From positions 1 through 64,000 of the forward strand of contig NZ_JAEUXJ010000002.1 of NCBI RefSeq assembly GCF_016775475.1: a stretch of 64,000 bases of DNA, written 5' to 3'. Shown in pieces: positions 34,709 through 43,675 of this stretch; position 1 is the first letter of the stretch; every line of letters starts with the position of its first letter. The notes under the pieces were generated by a model. That model had not been told where the DNA came from and searched no databases. It saw nothing but the letters and a program-made list of their open reading frames with translations. The position numbers and the translations under genes are program-made. This stretch comes from Belnapia mucosa (GTDB lineage: Bacteria > Pseudomonadota > Alphaproteobacteria > Acetobacterales > Acetobacteraceae).

Positions 34709-35752
34709 ATGACAGCCCAGACCCTTTCCCCCATCGGCGGCCGCGCCGCCTGGACCGGCGCCGAGCTGGCGCGCGACCCAAGCTGGATCCTGGCGCTACC
34801 CCCGGCCGCCCTCGACGAGATCGATGCGGCGCTGGCCGGGCTGGAGGGGCGCGTGCCGCCCGCCTTCGATGCCCGCCACTTCCCCCTGCCGGAGACCGCG
34901 GCCTTCCTGGCCGGGGTGGCGCGCGAGCTGGAAGGGGGGCGCGGCCTGGTGCGCCTCACCGGCCTCGACCCGGCGCGCTGGAATGCGGCGGATCTCAAGC
35001 GGGTCTTCTGGGGACTGATGTGCCATCTCGGCACCCCCCTGCCGCAGAACACCACCGGCGAGATCCTGGCCGAGGTGAAGGACGAGACCGGCTCGGGCCA
35101 AGCGGTGGCGAGCGGCACGGCACGGGCGCGCAGCCGTTCCACCGGGCCGCTGCGCTTCCACACCGACAAATGCGATCTGCTCTGCCTGCTCTGCGCCTCG
35201 AACGGCATCGATGGGGGCGTGTCGCGCATCGTCTCGACGGTTGCGATCCATGACGCGCTGGCGGAGCGCCGCCCCGACCTGCTGGAGGTGCTCTACGGCG
35301 ATTTCTGGCGCGCGCGCCCGGCCGATGAGGAGGGCGAGGGCATGGCCTCCAGGCCCTTCCCGATGCCAATCTTCGCGCGCGGGCCGGATGGCAGCTTCAC
35401 CAGCCAGTACAGCCGCACCTATGTGGAACTCGCGCAGGGCCAGCCCGGCGTGCCGCCGCTGACGCCGAAGCAGGTCGAAGCGATGGATGCGCTGGCGGCG
35501 CTGGCCGATGAGCTCTGCGTCGAGATGCCCTTCGAGCCGGGGCAGATCCAGCTGATGAACCAGCACGTCACCTATCACGGTCGCACCGCCTATGCGGATG
35601 GTGCGGGCGGCAAGCGGAACCTGCTGCGCATCTGGCTGGCGAGCCCGCTCAGCCGCGCGCTGCCGGCGGGCCATGCCGGTCAGTGGGGCGATGTGCGGGC
35701 CGGTGCGCTGCGCGGCGGCGCGATGCCGGGCCGGAGCGCGCTGGCCGCCTGA
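34709..35752 (+). CDS. TauD/TfdA-family Fe(II)/2-oxoglutarate dioxygenase
   Basis: A 347-residue oxygenase. The iron facial triad is visible: H and D in LRFHTDKCD and the distal His in QHVTYHGRTAY. The 2-oxoglutarate-binding Arg is in NLLRIWLA. Enzymes of this group hydroxylate small acids, sulfonates or amines. A TctC receptor gene follows 62 bases downstream on the same strand and another is divergent, suggesting that the substrate is an imported carboxylate. Confidence 0.85.
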   Translation: MTAQTLSPIGGRAAWTGAELARDPSWILALPPAALDEIDAALAGLEGRVPPAFDARHFPLPETAAFLAGVARELEGGRGLVRLTGLDPARWNAADLKRVFWGLMCHLGTPLPQNTTGEILAEVKDETGSGQAVASGTARARSRSTGPLRFHTDKCDLLCLLCASNGIDGGVSRIVSTVAIHDALAERRPDLLEVLYGDFWRARPADEEGEGMASRPFPMPIFARGPDGSFTSQYSRTYVELAQGQPGVPPLTPKQVEAMDALAALADELCVEMPFEPGQIQLMNQHVTYHGRTAYADGAGGKRNLLRIWLASPLSRALPAGHAGQWGDVRAGALRGGAMPGRSALAA

Positions 35753-35814
35753 GGGGCCGGAATGGTTGACTGCCACCAGGCGCGCATAGATGCGCCGGCA
35801 TGGGGAGAGAATGC

Positions 35815-36822
35815 ATGGCCCGCAGGGCTCCATCTGCCCGGATTCCGCGCCGGGAGGTCCTCGCGCTCGGGGCCGGCCTGACGCTGCCGGCTCTCGCGCG
35901 CGCCCAGTCCGGCCGCTTCCCGGACCGGCCGATCCGCCTGGTCGTGCCATTTGGCGCCGGGGGCAATCTCGATACCCTGGCCCGGCTGCTGACGCCGGGC
36001 ATGGCGGAGCGGCTGGGCCAGCCGGTGGTGATCGAGAACCGCGCCGGCGCCGGCGGCAATCTCGGCACCGAACTGGTCGCGCGGGCGCAGCCGGATGGCT
36101 ATAGCCTGCTACTCGGCTCCAATGGCGGGCTGACCATCAACCCCCTCATCATGGAGCGGGTGCCCTATGACCCGGCGCGGGACCTGCTGCCGGTCGCGCT
36201 CTGCTTCCGCACGCCGAATGTGCTGGTGGCGAGCCGCAAGCTGCCGGTCGCGACGCTGGCCGAGTTCATCGCCTATGCGAAGGCCAAGCCCGGGCAGGTG
36301 CAATGCGGCTCGGCCGGCAGCGGCACCTCCAACCACTTGATGATCGAGTTGCTGAACGCCGCGACCGGCATCGGCCTGGTCCATGTCCCTTACCGCGCGA
36401 GCGGCGCGGCGACGCCCGATCTGCTGAGTGGCGTCTTGCCGGCCTCGATGGAGCAGATCACCATCGCCCTGCCGCTGCACCGCGACGGCCAGCTCCGCAT
36501 CATCGGCATAGGCCTGCCCGAGCGATCGCCCCTGCTGCCCGAGGTGCCGACTTTCGCCGAGGTGGGCGTGCCGGATGGCGGCCTCGTCTCCTTCATCGGC
36601 ATCCTCGTGCCGACCGGCACGCCCGAGCGCGTTATTGGACAGCTGCGCGACGCCATCGCCGGGGCACTGGCGGATCCCGCGCTGCGGGCCCGGGTGGAGG
36701 AGACCGGCAGCCTGGTTGCGGGGGCGGAGGCCGCGACCCCGGCGGGCTTCGGCGCGCTGCTGCGGCGCGAGGCGGACCTGTCCCGCCGCGCCGCCGCCGC
36801 GGCCGGCATGCTGGTGCGCTGA
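35815..36822 (+). CDS. TctC/Bug-family solute-binding protein
   Basis: A 335-residue periplasmic receptor. The signal includes RIPRREVLALGAGLTLPALARA, with a possible twin-arginine character. Family blocks are PDRPIRLVVPFGAGGNLDTLAR, GQPVVIENRAGAGGNLG, DGYSLLLGSNGG, VQCGSAGSGTSNHLM and VHVPYRASGAATPD. ATG 35815 has GGGGAGAG upstream; an ATG 15 bases earlier is an alternative. It probably shares a transcript with the TauD-like dioxygenase. Confidence 0.87.
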   Translation: MARRAPSARIPRREVLALGAGLTLPALARAQSGRFPDRPIRLVVPFGAGGNLDTLARLLTPGMAERLGQPVVIENRAGAGGNLGTELVARAQPDGYSLLLGSNGGLTINPLIMERVPYDPARDLLPVALCFRTPNVLVASRKLPVATLAEFIAYAKAKPGQVQCGSAGSGTSNHLMIELLNAATGIGLVHVPYRASGAATPDLLSGVLPASMEQITIALPLHRDGQLRIIGIGLPERSPLLPEVPTFAEVGVPDGGLVSFIGILVPTGTPERVIGQLRDAIAGALADPALRARVEETGSLVAGAEAATPAGFGALLRREADLSRRAAAAAGMLVR

Positions 36823-36831
36823 CCCCGGGCG

Positions 36832-37713
36832 TCAGGCCGCGAAGGCGCGGATCACCCTCTCCCCGAAGCGGGGCAGGCTCTCCTCCAGATCCGGCAGGAA
36901 GGCGCCGACGGGCAACACGATGCGGCCGATGCCCCGGCGGCGCCGTTCCTCGACCGCCGCGCAGGCGTCCTGGCCGGAGCCGGGCAGGGCGCCCGGGCAG
37001 CCGGTGAGGATCTCGATCGCAGCCGGGTCGCGCCCTGCGGCCTCGGCACTGCGGCGCACGACATCGAGCAAGGGCATGGTATCGACCTGCGCCCCGATCG
37101 AGGGGAAGAAGCCATCGCCCAGCCGCCCGGCCCGCCGTGCCGCCGCCTCGGAATGCCCGCCGATGATGATCGGCACGGCCCGCGCCACCGGCTTCGGATC
37201 GCAGCTCACGCCCTCGAAGCCCACATAGCGGCCGCTGAAGCTCGCCCCATCCGCACGCCAGAGGGCGCGCATGGCGGCGACATACTCATCGGCGCGGCGC
37301 CCGCGCTCGGCAAAGGGCACGCCGAGGGCGTCGAACTCCTCCCGCAGCCAGCCGACGCCGATCCCGAGCTCGATCCGCCCCCCGCTCATATGGTCGAGCG
37401 TCGCTACCTGCTTCGCCAGCACCAGCGGATTGCGCAGCGGCAGGATGATGACGCCGCTCATGAGGCGCAGCCGCGTCGTCGCCGCGGCGGCAAAGGCCAT
37501 CCAGATCAGCGGGTCCGGCATGGCGGTGAACTGGGTGCTCGGCAGCCGCCCGCCGGCGTCATAGGGGTAGGTGCTCTCATAGGTATCCGGCAGCACCACA
37601 TGGTCGACGGCGAAGACGGAATCGAAGCCGGCCGCTTCGGCCAGCCGCGCCAGCCGGGCGGCACCGGTGCCATCGGGGAAGGTGTTGTTGCCGAAATGCA
37701 GGGCGAATTTCAT
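36832..37713 (-). CDS. LLM-class F420-dependent-type oxidoreductase
   Basis: A 293-residue luciferase-like flavin/F420 oxidoreductase. Blocks: KFALHFGNNTFPDG, AEAAGFDSVFAVDHVVLP, AAATTRLRLMSGVIILPLRNPLVLAKQVATLD, SGGRIELGIGVGWLREEF and VPIIIGGHSEAAARRAGRLGDGF. These match the TIGR03619-type F420-dependent group. ATG 37713 with a nearby AGGGGG site is preferred to a longer frame. It is convergent with the TctC gene. Substrate unknown. Confidence 0.85.
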   Translation of the reverse strand: MKFALHFGNNTFPDGTGAARLARLAEAAGFDSVFAVDHVVLPDTYESTYPYDAGGRLPSTQFTAMPDPLIWMAFAAAATTRLRLMSGVIILPLRNPLVLAKQVATLDHMSGGRIELGIGVGWLREEFDALGVPFAERGRRADEYVAAMRALWRADGASFSGRYVGFEGVSCDPKPVARAVPIIIGGHSEAAARRAGRLGDGFFPSIGAQVDTMPLLDVVRRSAEAAGRDPAAIEILTGCPGALPGSGQDACAAVEERRRRGIGRIVLPVGAFLPDLEESLPRFGERVIRAFAA

Positions 37714-37884
37714 CTGGCCGTCCCCCTGGCGGCAGGATGCTGGCCCGGCCGCTCCATGTTGCAGGCAGCATGGCAGTGCGGCGCGCACCGCGTCCAGCAG
37801 GGCGCGATGCGGCCCCGGCGAACCGATCAGGGCGCAAATTGTTCAGAGGGCGAACGGAGTTGCTGCCGGCCCGGAGGGAAAGCC

Positions 37885-38175
37885 TTGAACCAGCTCATCG
37901 CGGAGGCCATCGAGCAGCGACTCCTCCTGAAGCTCACCTATTCCGCCGGCAACCGCATCGTCGAGCCGCATGTCTATGGCCAGGACGGCGAGGGCCAGGA
38001 GCTGCTGCGCTGCTACCAGATCGCCGGCGAGAGCAGCTCGCGGGAGCGTGCGGGCTGGAAGCTGCTCCGGGTGCAGGATGCGACCGCGGTTGAGATCCTC
38101 GATGTGCGCTTCCTGCCCCGCGCCGGCTACAACCCGGACGACCCGATCATCCGCGAGCCCCGCCTGCGCGTCTAG
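37885..38175 (+). CDS. Small WYL-like domain protein
   Basis: A 96-residue protein beginning at TTG 37885, preceded by GGAGGG at six bases. It reads as a lone WYL-type ligand-binding fold: IEQRLLLKLTYSAGNRIVEPHVYG, ELLRCYQIAGESS, GWKLLRVQDATAVEILD, PGYNPDD-like ending. There is no DNA-binding domain, unlike full WYL regulators. The function is unknown. It is convergent with the hybrid kinase gene, whose stop is 10 bases away. Confidence 0.65.
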   Translation: MNQLIAEAIEQRLLLKLTYSAGNRIVEPHVYGQDGEGQELLRCYQIAGESSSRERAGWKLLRVQDATAVEILDVRFLPRAGYNPDDPIIREPRLRV

Positions 38176-38184
38176 CGCCTCGGG

Positions 38185-40227
38185 TTACGCCCGGGCATCC
38201 CGGCTTCCATGGCGCAGGCGCGAACCGGCTGCCGATGGCATGTCCCAGAGCGGCGGCCGGGTCTGCGGCAGCGGGGCGGAACTGGCCCTCGCCAGGCTGG
38301 CATCCATAGCCCTGATCGCATGGGTCAGCTCGAGGGCGGTGAACGGCTTGTGCAGCACCGCGAATTCCTGCTGGATCGTATTGATGTCTCCAGCATAGCC
38401 GGTGGCGAGCAGCACAGGCAGGTCGGGCCACTGGCGCCGAATGGCGCGCGCCAGTTCGACGCCGTTCATGCTGCCGGGCATGACCACATCCGACAGCACC
38501 ATGTCGAACCGCTCCTCCTCGGCCAGCCTGTGCAGGGCCGCATTCGGCTCCGTCACGGCGATCGCGCGATGTCCCATGCCTTCCAGCATGCCGACCGTCA
38601 GCCGCGCCACGGCCGCATCGTCATCCACCACCAGGATGCGAAGTTCCTTGGGCAGCGGCGGCGGGGGTTCGTCCTGCTGCCCCACGCCGTCCTGCTCGCG
38701 CTCGATTTCGGACTGCGAGGCGGCAGGGAGCAGAAGGGTCACCTCGGTGCCCTCATTCACCGTGCTGGCGATCGTGACCGCACCGCCGGCCTGTTGGGCG
38801 AAGCCATGCACCTGGCTGAGGCCGAGCCCGGTGCCCTTGCCGACCGGCTTGGTGGTGAAGAAGGGCTCGAAGATGCGGCTCAAAACCTCCTCGGGAATGC
38901 CGAGGCCGGTATCGCGCACGGAAACTGCCACGAAGGGACCGCTGAGGCCCTGCGGCTCGCCCTTCAGGGTGACGTTCCGCCCGCTGACATGCAGCGTCCC
39001 GCCATGCGGCATGGCATCGCGCGCATTCACCGCGAGATTCAGCAGGGCAACCTCGAATTGCGAGGCATCGATCCGGACCGGCCAGATATCCGGCTCGATC
39101 TGCATCTCGATCGCGATATCGGCGCCGAGCATGCGGCCGAACATCTCGACCGATTCCACGATGCCCTTGCCCGTATCCACGGTTTCGCGATGCAGCGGCG
39201 CACGGCGGGAGAAGGCCAGAAGCTGCTTGGTCAGGCCGGTGCCGCGCGTCGCGGCATTGCGCATCTCGGCAAGAATCTGGCCCAGCCTGGCGCTGCCGGC
39301 CGGAAGCTTCTCCGCGAGGGTGAGGCCCGCCGAGATCACCTGCAGGATGTTGTTGAAGTCATGCGCGACGCCGCCGGTCAACTGGCCCAGCGCTTCCAGC
39401 TTCTGCGATTGCACCAGTTGCGCGCGGGTCTCCTCGACCACCCGTTGCGCCTCGCGGCGCTCGGTCAGGTCGCGGGTGACCTTGCCGAAGCCGATGATCT
39501 GGCCCTGTTCGTCGCGGATGGCGTCGATGACAACACTGGCCCAGAAGCGGCTTCCATCCTTGCGGACGCGCCAGCCTTCGGCCTCGAAGCGGCCGGTCGT
39601 CCTGGCCTGGGCCAGAGCGCGCTGCGGCACGCCGGCAGCCTTGTCCTCCTCGGTATAGAAGCGGGAGAAATGCTGGCCGATGATATCTACGGCCTCATAG
39701 CCCTTAATCTGCCGGGCGCCCGTATTCCAGTTCGTGACTCTGCCTTCGGGGTCGAGCATGAAGATGGCGTAGTCGGTGACGCCCTGCACCAGCAGCCGGA
39801 ACCGCCGCTCGCTCTCGAGCAGGGCCTGCTGCGTTGCATGACGTTCCGAGATGTCGCGGGTGACCTTGGCAAAGCCGATGAGGCGCCCGGTCTCGTCATG
39901 CACGGCATCCAGCACGGCCAGGGCCCAGAACCGCCTGCCATCCTTGCGAATCCGCCAGCCTTCGCTTTCGTAGCGGCCAACCCGGCGGGCCGTGGCGAGT
40001 GCCGCTTCCGGCCGGCCGGCCTCGCGGTCCTCCTCGGTGAAGAAGATGGAAAAGGGCTGGCCGATCACCTCCTCCGCCGCATAGCCCTTGATGCGCTGCG
40101 CGCCGGAATTCCAGGTGCTGACCCGCCCTTCGGGATCGACCATGTAGATCGCATAATCGACCACGGCCTCGACCAGCATGCGGAAGATGCGGTCCTGGTC
40201 CTGCATGGGGGCTGCGGCCATGCTCAT
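38185..40227 (-). CDS. PAS-PAS hybrid histidine kinase with receiver domain
   Basis: A 680-residue cytoplasmic sensor with no membrane segment. Two tandem PAS/PAC domains (about 12-130 and 140-260) are strikingly alike, each with DYAI-x-M-x-DPEGRV, WN-x-GA, IKGY and GWR-x-RKDG. Next come HisKA with phosphorylated His in GGVAHDFNN, the ATPase domain (N box NLAVNARDAM, G1 DTGLGIP, GTGLGLSQV), and a C-terminal receiver (VVDDD, phosphoacceptor in LSDVVMPG, K in LHKPF). The start is uncertain: ATG 40227, 40221 and 40338 are in frame. No separate regulator is adjacent. Confidence 0.88.
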   Translation of the reverse strand: MSMAAAPMQDQDRIFRMLVEAVVDYAIYMVDPEGRVSTWNSGAQRIKGYAAEEVIGQPFSIFFTEEDREAGRPEAALATARRVGRYESEGWRIRKDGRRFWALAVLDAVHDETGRLIGFAKVTRDISERHATQQALLESERRFRLLVQGVTDYAIFMLDPEGRVTNWNTGARQIKGYEAVDIIGQHFSRFYTEEDKAAGVPQRALAQARTTGRFEAEGWRVRKDGSRFWASVVIDAIRDEQGQIIGFGKVTRDLTERREAQRVVEETRAQLVQSQKLEALGQLTGGVAHDFNNILQVISAGLTLAEKLPAGSARLGQILAEMRNAATRGTGLTKQLLAFSRRAPLHRETVDTGKGIVESVEMFGRMLGADIAIEMQIEPDIWPVRIDASQFEVALLNLAVNARDAMPHGGTLHVSGRNVTLKGEPQGLSGPFVAVSVRDTGLGIPEEVLSRIFEPFFTTKPVGKGTGLGLSQVHGFAQQAGGAVTIASTVNEGTEVTLLLPAASQSEIEREQDGVGQQDEPPPPLPKELRILVVDDDAAVARLTVGMLEGMGHRAIAVTEPNAALHRLAEEERFDMVLSDVVMPGSMNGVELARAIRRQWPDLPVLLATGYAGDINTIQQEFAVLHKPFTALELTHAIRAMDASLARASSAPLPQTRPPLWDMPSAAGSRLRHGSRDARA

Positions 40228-40790
40228 AATCGGGCAATCGTCCTCGTGAATGTCATCCTGTGTGACAGCACACAGCGACCCTGAAAAGCGCAAGAAACGG
40301 CGACGCGGCCCAGGATGGATCGCCGAGGATTGGTCCAATGCGGCAGGCCGGTCGCGTCAGGGTTGATGCCCCATACTGTGAGCCCGGTGGATGGACGGGA
40401 GCGTTGTCCGCGGCCGCCCATTGGGCAGCCTAGGCCGATGGGCGCCAGGGCGCTCCACACAAGCGCCTGATGGGGTCCGGTCAGGCCGCCGGGATTGACG
40501 GCCGAGGGCTTATCGGGCTGCCTGGACGGGGGAGGGGGCTGTGCTGCTTCGCCGGCACCCGCGCCGCCGGGACGCCGCCTAGCCCAAGCCCATCAGGAGG
40601 AGGTCCGGATGCTCCGTAAGGCAGGCCTGCGGCCATCCCCCAGCCCTGCGCCCCCGAGATGCCGCAGCCTCTTCACCACCCAATCCCATAGCGGCTGCAG
40701 GCTCCTCGCCCGCATGCCCGAGCCCGGTGTCGTCCTGCGCCCGAATCGCGCGGAGCTCGACTGCCATCCCTGGTTCCCGGAGGAGACGCC
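40228..40790. other. Long intergenic region, no gene supported
   Basis: These 563 bases separate the hybrid kinase from the divergent PrpF-like gene. The first 110 bases may be the kinase leader or an N-terminal extension. A 99-residue plus-strand frame at 40495-40794 has Pro/Ser/Arg-rich composition and no family resemblance, so I do not call it. The last bases carry the GGAGGAG ribosome-binding site of the PrpF-like gene. No strong dyad or promoter was recognised. Confidence 0.5.
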
Positions 40791-41945
40791 ATGACCCAGA
40801 TTGCCATTCCCGCCGTCTTCATGCGCGGCGGCACCAGCAAGGCGATCATGTTCCATGCCCGCGACCTCCCGGCCGACCGCGCGGCCTGGGATGCGATCTT
40901 CACCGCAGCAATGGGCACGCCGGACCCCAATGGCCGTCAGCTCAACGGCATGGGTGGCGGCGTCTCGTCGCTGTCCAAGGTCTGCGTTCTGGCGCCCTCG
41001 GCGCGCGAGGATGCCGATATCGACTACACCTTCGGCCAGGTCCTGATCAAAGAGGCCCGCGTCGACTACAAGGGCAATTGCGGCAATATGAGCTCCGCCG
41101 TCGGCCCCTTCGCTGTCGATGAGGGTCTGGTGCAGGTGGAGGGCGATACCGCCACGGTCCGCATCTACAACACCAATACGAAGAAGATCATCCATGCGAC
41201 CTTCCCGGTCGCGGAGGGCCGGGCCCGCACCGAGGGCGAGCTCGAGATTCCCGGCGTCGGCGGCACCGGCGCGCCGATCCGGCTCGACTTCATCCAGCCC
41301 GGCGGCGCCACCACCGGCCGGCTGCTGCCGAGCGGCAAGATACGCGACTACCTGGAAGTGCCGGGCTTCGGCACGGTCGAGGTCTCGCTGGTCGATGCTG
41401 CCAATGCGGCGGTCTTCATCCGGGCCCGCGATGTCGGTCTGACCGGGCGGGAACTGCCCGATCAGCTCGAGGCCAATCCGGATGTGCTGACGCTGCTCGA
41501 TGCCATCCGACTCCAGGCCTCGGTGCGCATGGGCATCGCGCCCGACCTGGAGGCGGCGCGCGGCATCAGCACCGTGCCCTATGTCGGCCTCGTCAGCCCG
41601 GCCGCCGATGCCCAGACCCTGTCGGGCGGCACCATCCGCGCCGGGGAGATGGATTTCGCTGCCCGCGTCATCTCCAACGGCCAGCCGCATCGGGCGCTGC
41701 CGCTCACCGTCTCGCTCTGCACCGCGGTCGCGGCGCGGATCGAGGGCAGCGTGGTGGCGGAGGCGCTGCCGCCCGGCTTGGCCGCCACCGGCCCGCTGCG
41801 CCTCGGCATGCCCTCCGGCATCCTCACCGTGGGCGCCGAGGTGGCGGAGGAGGGCGGCGCCTGGGTCGCCCGGGCCGGTTCCTTCTACCGCACCGCCCGC
41901 CGCCTGTTCGACGGGCGGGTCTGGGTTCCCCGGGCCGCGGCCTGA
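40791..41945 (+). CDS. PrpF-family cis-trans isomerase/tautomerase
   Basis: A 384-residue protein of the PrpF fold, whose members isomerise aconitate-type acids (2-methylaconitate isomerase, 4-oxalomesaconate tautomerase). Family blocks are PAVFMRGGTSKAIMFHARDLP, GMGGGVSSLSKVCVLAPS, DYKGNCGNMSSAVGPFAVDEG (active-site region), PGGATTGRLLPSG and MGIA. The ribosome-binding site is GGAGGAG. A VOC gene follows after 26 bases. The substrate is presumably an unsaturated di- or tricarboxylate. Confidence 0.88.
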   Translation: MTQIAIPAVFMRGGTSKAIMFHARDLPADRAAWDAIFTAAMGTPDPNGRQLNGMGGGVSSLSKVCVLAPSAREDADIDYTFGQVLIKEARVDYKGNCGNMSSAVGPFAVDEGLVQVEGDTATVRIYNTNTKKIIHATFPVAEGRARTEGELEIPGVGGTGAPIRLDFIQPGGATTGRLLPSGKIRDYLEVPGFGTVEVSLVDAANAAVFIRARDVGLTGRELPDQLEANPDVLTLLDAIRLQASVRMGIAPDLEAARGISTVPYVGLVSPAADAQTLSGGTIRAGEMDFAARVISNGQPHRALPLTVSLCTAVAARIEGSVVAEALPPGLAATGPLRLGMPSGILTVGAEVAEEGGAWVARAGSFYRTARRLFDGRVWVPRAAA

Positions 41946-41971
41946 TCTCTGTTGCAAGGACCAGCATCACC

Positions 41972-42361
41972 ATGGCCATCACCTACACCGCCGACCACAT
42001 CCATCTGCGCAGCGCTGATCCGGTCGCCGCCGCGCGCTTCTATGTGGAGGCGCTCGGCGCCAAGGAGGCCAGCCGGGTCGATGTGAACGGTGCCCTGCGC
42101 ATCATTCTCGATCTCGGCAGCTTCCGGCTTTTCCTCGAACAGGTGCCGGAGAGCACGGCGCGGACGCCGGAGCCGCCCTTCATCGGCATCGAGCATATCG
42201 GCCTCGGCGTAAACGACCTCGACGCCGCGGCGACCGATCTGCGCGGGCGCGGCGTGCGCTTCACCACCGAGCCCCGGGAGGCGCGACCCGGTGTGCGCAT
42301 TGCCTTCATCGAAGGCCCCGACCGGGTCCGGATCGAGCTGATCGAACGCCGCGGCGCCTGA
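41972..42361 (+). CDS. VOC (glyoxalase/dioxygenase-fold) protein
   Basis: A 129-residue protein with the beta-alpha-beta3 repeat of the vicinal oxygen chelate superfamily: ITYTADHIHLRSADPVAAARFYVEALGAKEA with a metal His, then FIGIEHIGLGVNDLDAAATDLRGRGV, IAFIEGPDRVRIELIER with the closing Glu. The reaction cannot be assigned; it could be an isomerase, lyase or dioxygenase. It is in the same direction as PrpF and the ABC operon. Confidence 0.8.
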   Translation: MAITYTADHIHLRSADPVAAARFYVEALGAKEASRVDVNGALRIILDLGSFRLFLEQVPESTARTPEPPFIGIEHIGLGVNDLDAAATDLRGRGVRFTTEPREARPGVRIAFIEGPDRVRIELIERRGA

Positions 42362-42675
42362 GGCCGCGGCCCCGGAGACCTGCATGCCGGCGCCGAACAT
42401 CGCCCAGGACCAAGGGCCACCGAGCCGGTTGCGACCGCCTCCGCGTCGGCCATGCCAGCGGCACCGAGCAGGCGGTCGCCTGAATGCTCGCCACGTCTCC
42501 GGCGAGCCTTCGGTCAGCGCCGGTTCAGGCGGCCTGGTGCAGCAAGGCGTGAGGCGTCCGGGCATGCCCTGGACGGGGATCGCAAGCTCCGTCAGGATCG
42601 GCCCGTAATCATCCGCGGCGGCCTTGCGGCCGATCCAGCGACGGACGACACGGAAAAATCGGGAAAGGGACCAGC
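42362..42675. other. 314-base gap before the ABC operon
   Basis: No coding sequence is supported here. The region probably carries the leader and promoter of the seven-gene operon starting at 42676; the only feature I can point to is a purine-rich stretch (GGGAAAGGG) just before the start codon. Confidence 0.4.
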
Positions 42676-43662
42676 ATGGCCAAGGAGGAATTGGTCGGGA
42701 TCGGCCGCCGCAAGCTGCTCGCGGCCGGCCTGGGTGTCGCGGCTGCCGGCCTCGCCATGCCGGCCCTGGCGCAGAGCCACGGACAGATCCGCGTCGGCGT
42801 GCCGACCAAGGCCTATTGGCCGACGATCATCGCACTCGCCACGCTGCGGCAGAAGCTGTTCGAGAAGACGGGCCTCGCCGGCGAGATGACGGTCTATCGC
42901 AGCGGCGCCGAATGCTTCGAGGCGATGGCGGCGGGCGCGGCCGACATCATCCTCGACCCGCCCTCGCTGGTGGCGGCCGGGCTCCGCCGCGGCGTGCGCT
43001 CGAAGCTCGTCGCCGGCGCGCAGGATGCCTACTACGGCTGGCACCTGATGGTGCGCCAGGACTCGCCGGTGACGAAGCCCGAGGAACTGGCCGGCAAGAA
43101 GGTCGGCATCACTGCGGCCGGCTCGGGCTCGGACCTGCTGGCGCAGTGGACCATGCAGGATCGCAAGATCGACTTCACCCGCGTGCCGGTCGGCGGCGGC
43201 GGGCTGGTGCCGAACCTGCGCTCGCGCAACCTGGATGCGGCGGTAATCTATTCGCCGCTGACCTTCCAGCTCATGCGGGCCGGTCAGGCGCGCAGCCTGA
43301 TCGACTTCACCACCGCCGTGCCACGCCACTGCGTCGGCGGCTGGATCGTGCCCGACAAGCTGATCGAGCAGCGGCCGCAGGCGGTGCAGAGTGCGGTGAA
43401 CGCGCTCTATGGCGGCCTCGCCTGGCTGCGCGCCAACCGCGAAGGCGCCATCGCCCTGATCGCCGAGAACAACGAGATTCCGCCCGAGATCGCCACCATC
43501 GAATATGAGGAGACGATCCTCAAGCTGCGGACCGATGGCGGGCTGACGCGGGAGGAGGTGGCGACAGCGCTCGAGCTCTCGCGCCTCGGCGGCATGACGG
43601 ACCTGGCGCCGGCCGAGGAGTGCTTCACCACCGCCTTCCGCCCGACCCCGACCGCGGCGTGA
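42676..43662 (+). CDS. SsuA/NMT1-type ABC substrate-binding protein
   Basis: A 328-residue receptor for small molecules such as sulfonates, pyrimidines or aromatic acids. The N-terminus GRRKLLAAGLGVAAAGLAMPALAQ looks like a twin-arginine signal. The body matches the NMT1/SsuA fold: VGVPTKAYWPTIIALA, SGAECFEAMAAGAADIIL, PEELAGKKVGITAAGSGSD and NLRSRNLDAAVIYSP. It opens an operon with two permeases and an ATPase. Confidence 0.87.
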   Translation: MAKEELVGIGRRKLLAAGLGVAAAGLAMPALAQSHGQIRVGVPTKAYWPTIIALATLRQKLFEKTGLAGEMTVYRSGAECFEAMAAGAADIILDPPSLVAAGLRRGVRSKLVAGAQDAYYGWHLMVRQDSPVTKPEELAGKKVGITAAGSGSDLLAQWTMQDRKIDFTRVPVGGGGLVPNLRSRNLDAAVIYSPLTFQLMRAGQARSLIDFTTAVPRHCVGGWIVPDKLIEQRPQAVQSAVNALYGGLAWLRANREGAIALIAENNEIPPEIATIEYEETILKLRTDGGLTREEVATALELSRLGGMTDLAPAEECFTTAFRPTPTAA

Positions 43663-43675
43663 GGCAGAGGGCGTG

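Noticed and set aside
38209..40284. 691-residue plus-strand open frame
   Set aside because: Exact antisense of the hybrid kinase; GC-rich shadow.
40495..40794. 99-residue plus-strand ORF before the PrpF-like gene
   Set aside because: Low-complexity Pro/Ser/Arg/Cys composition, no ribosome-binding site or recognised domain.
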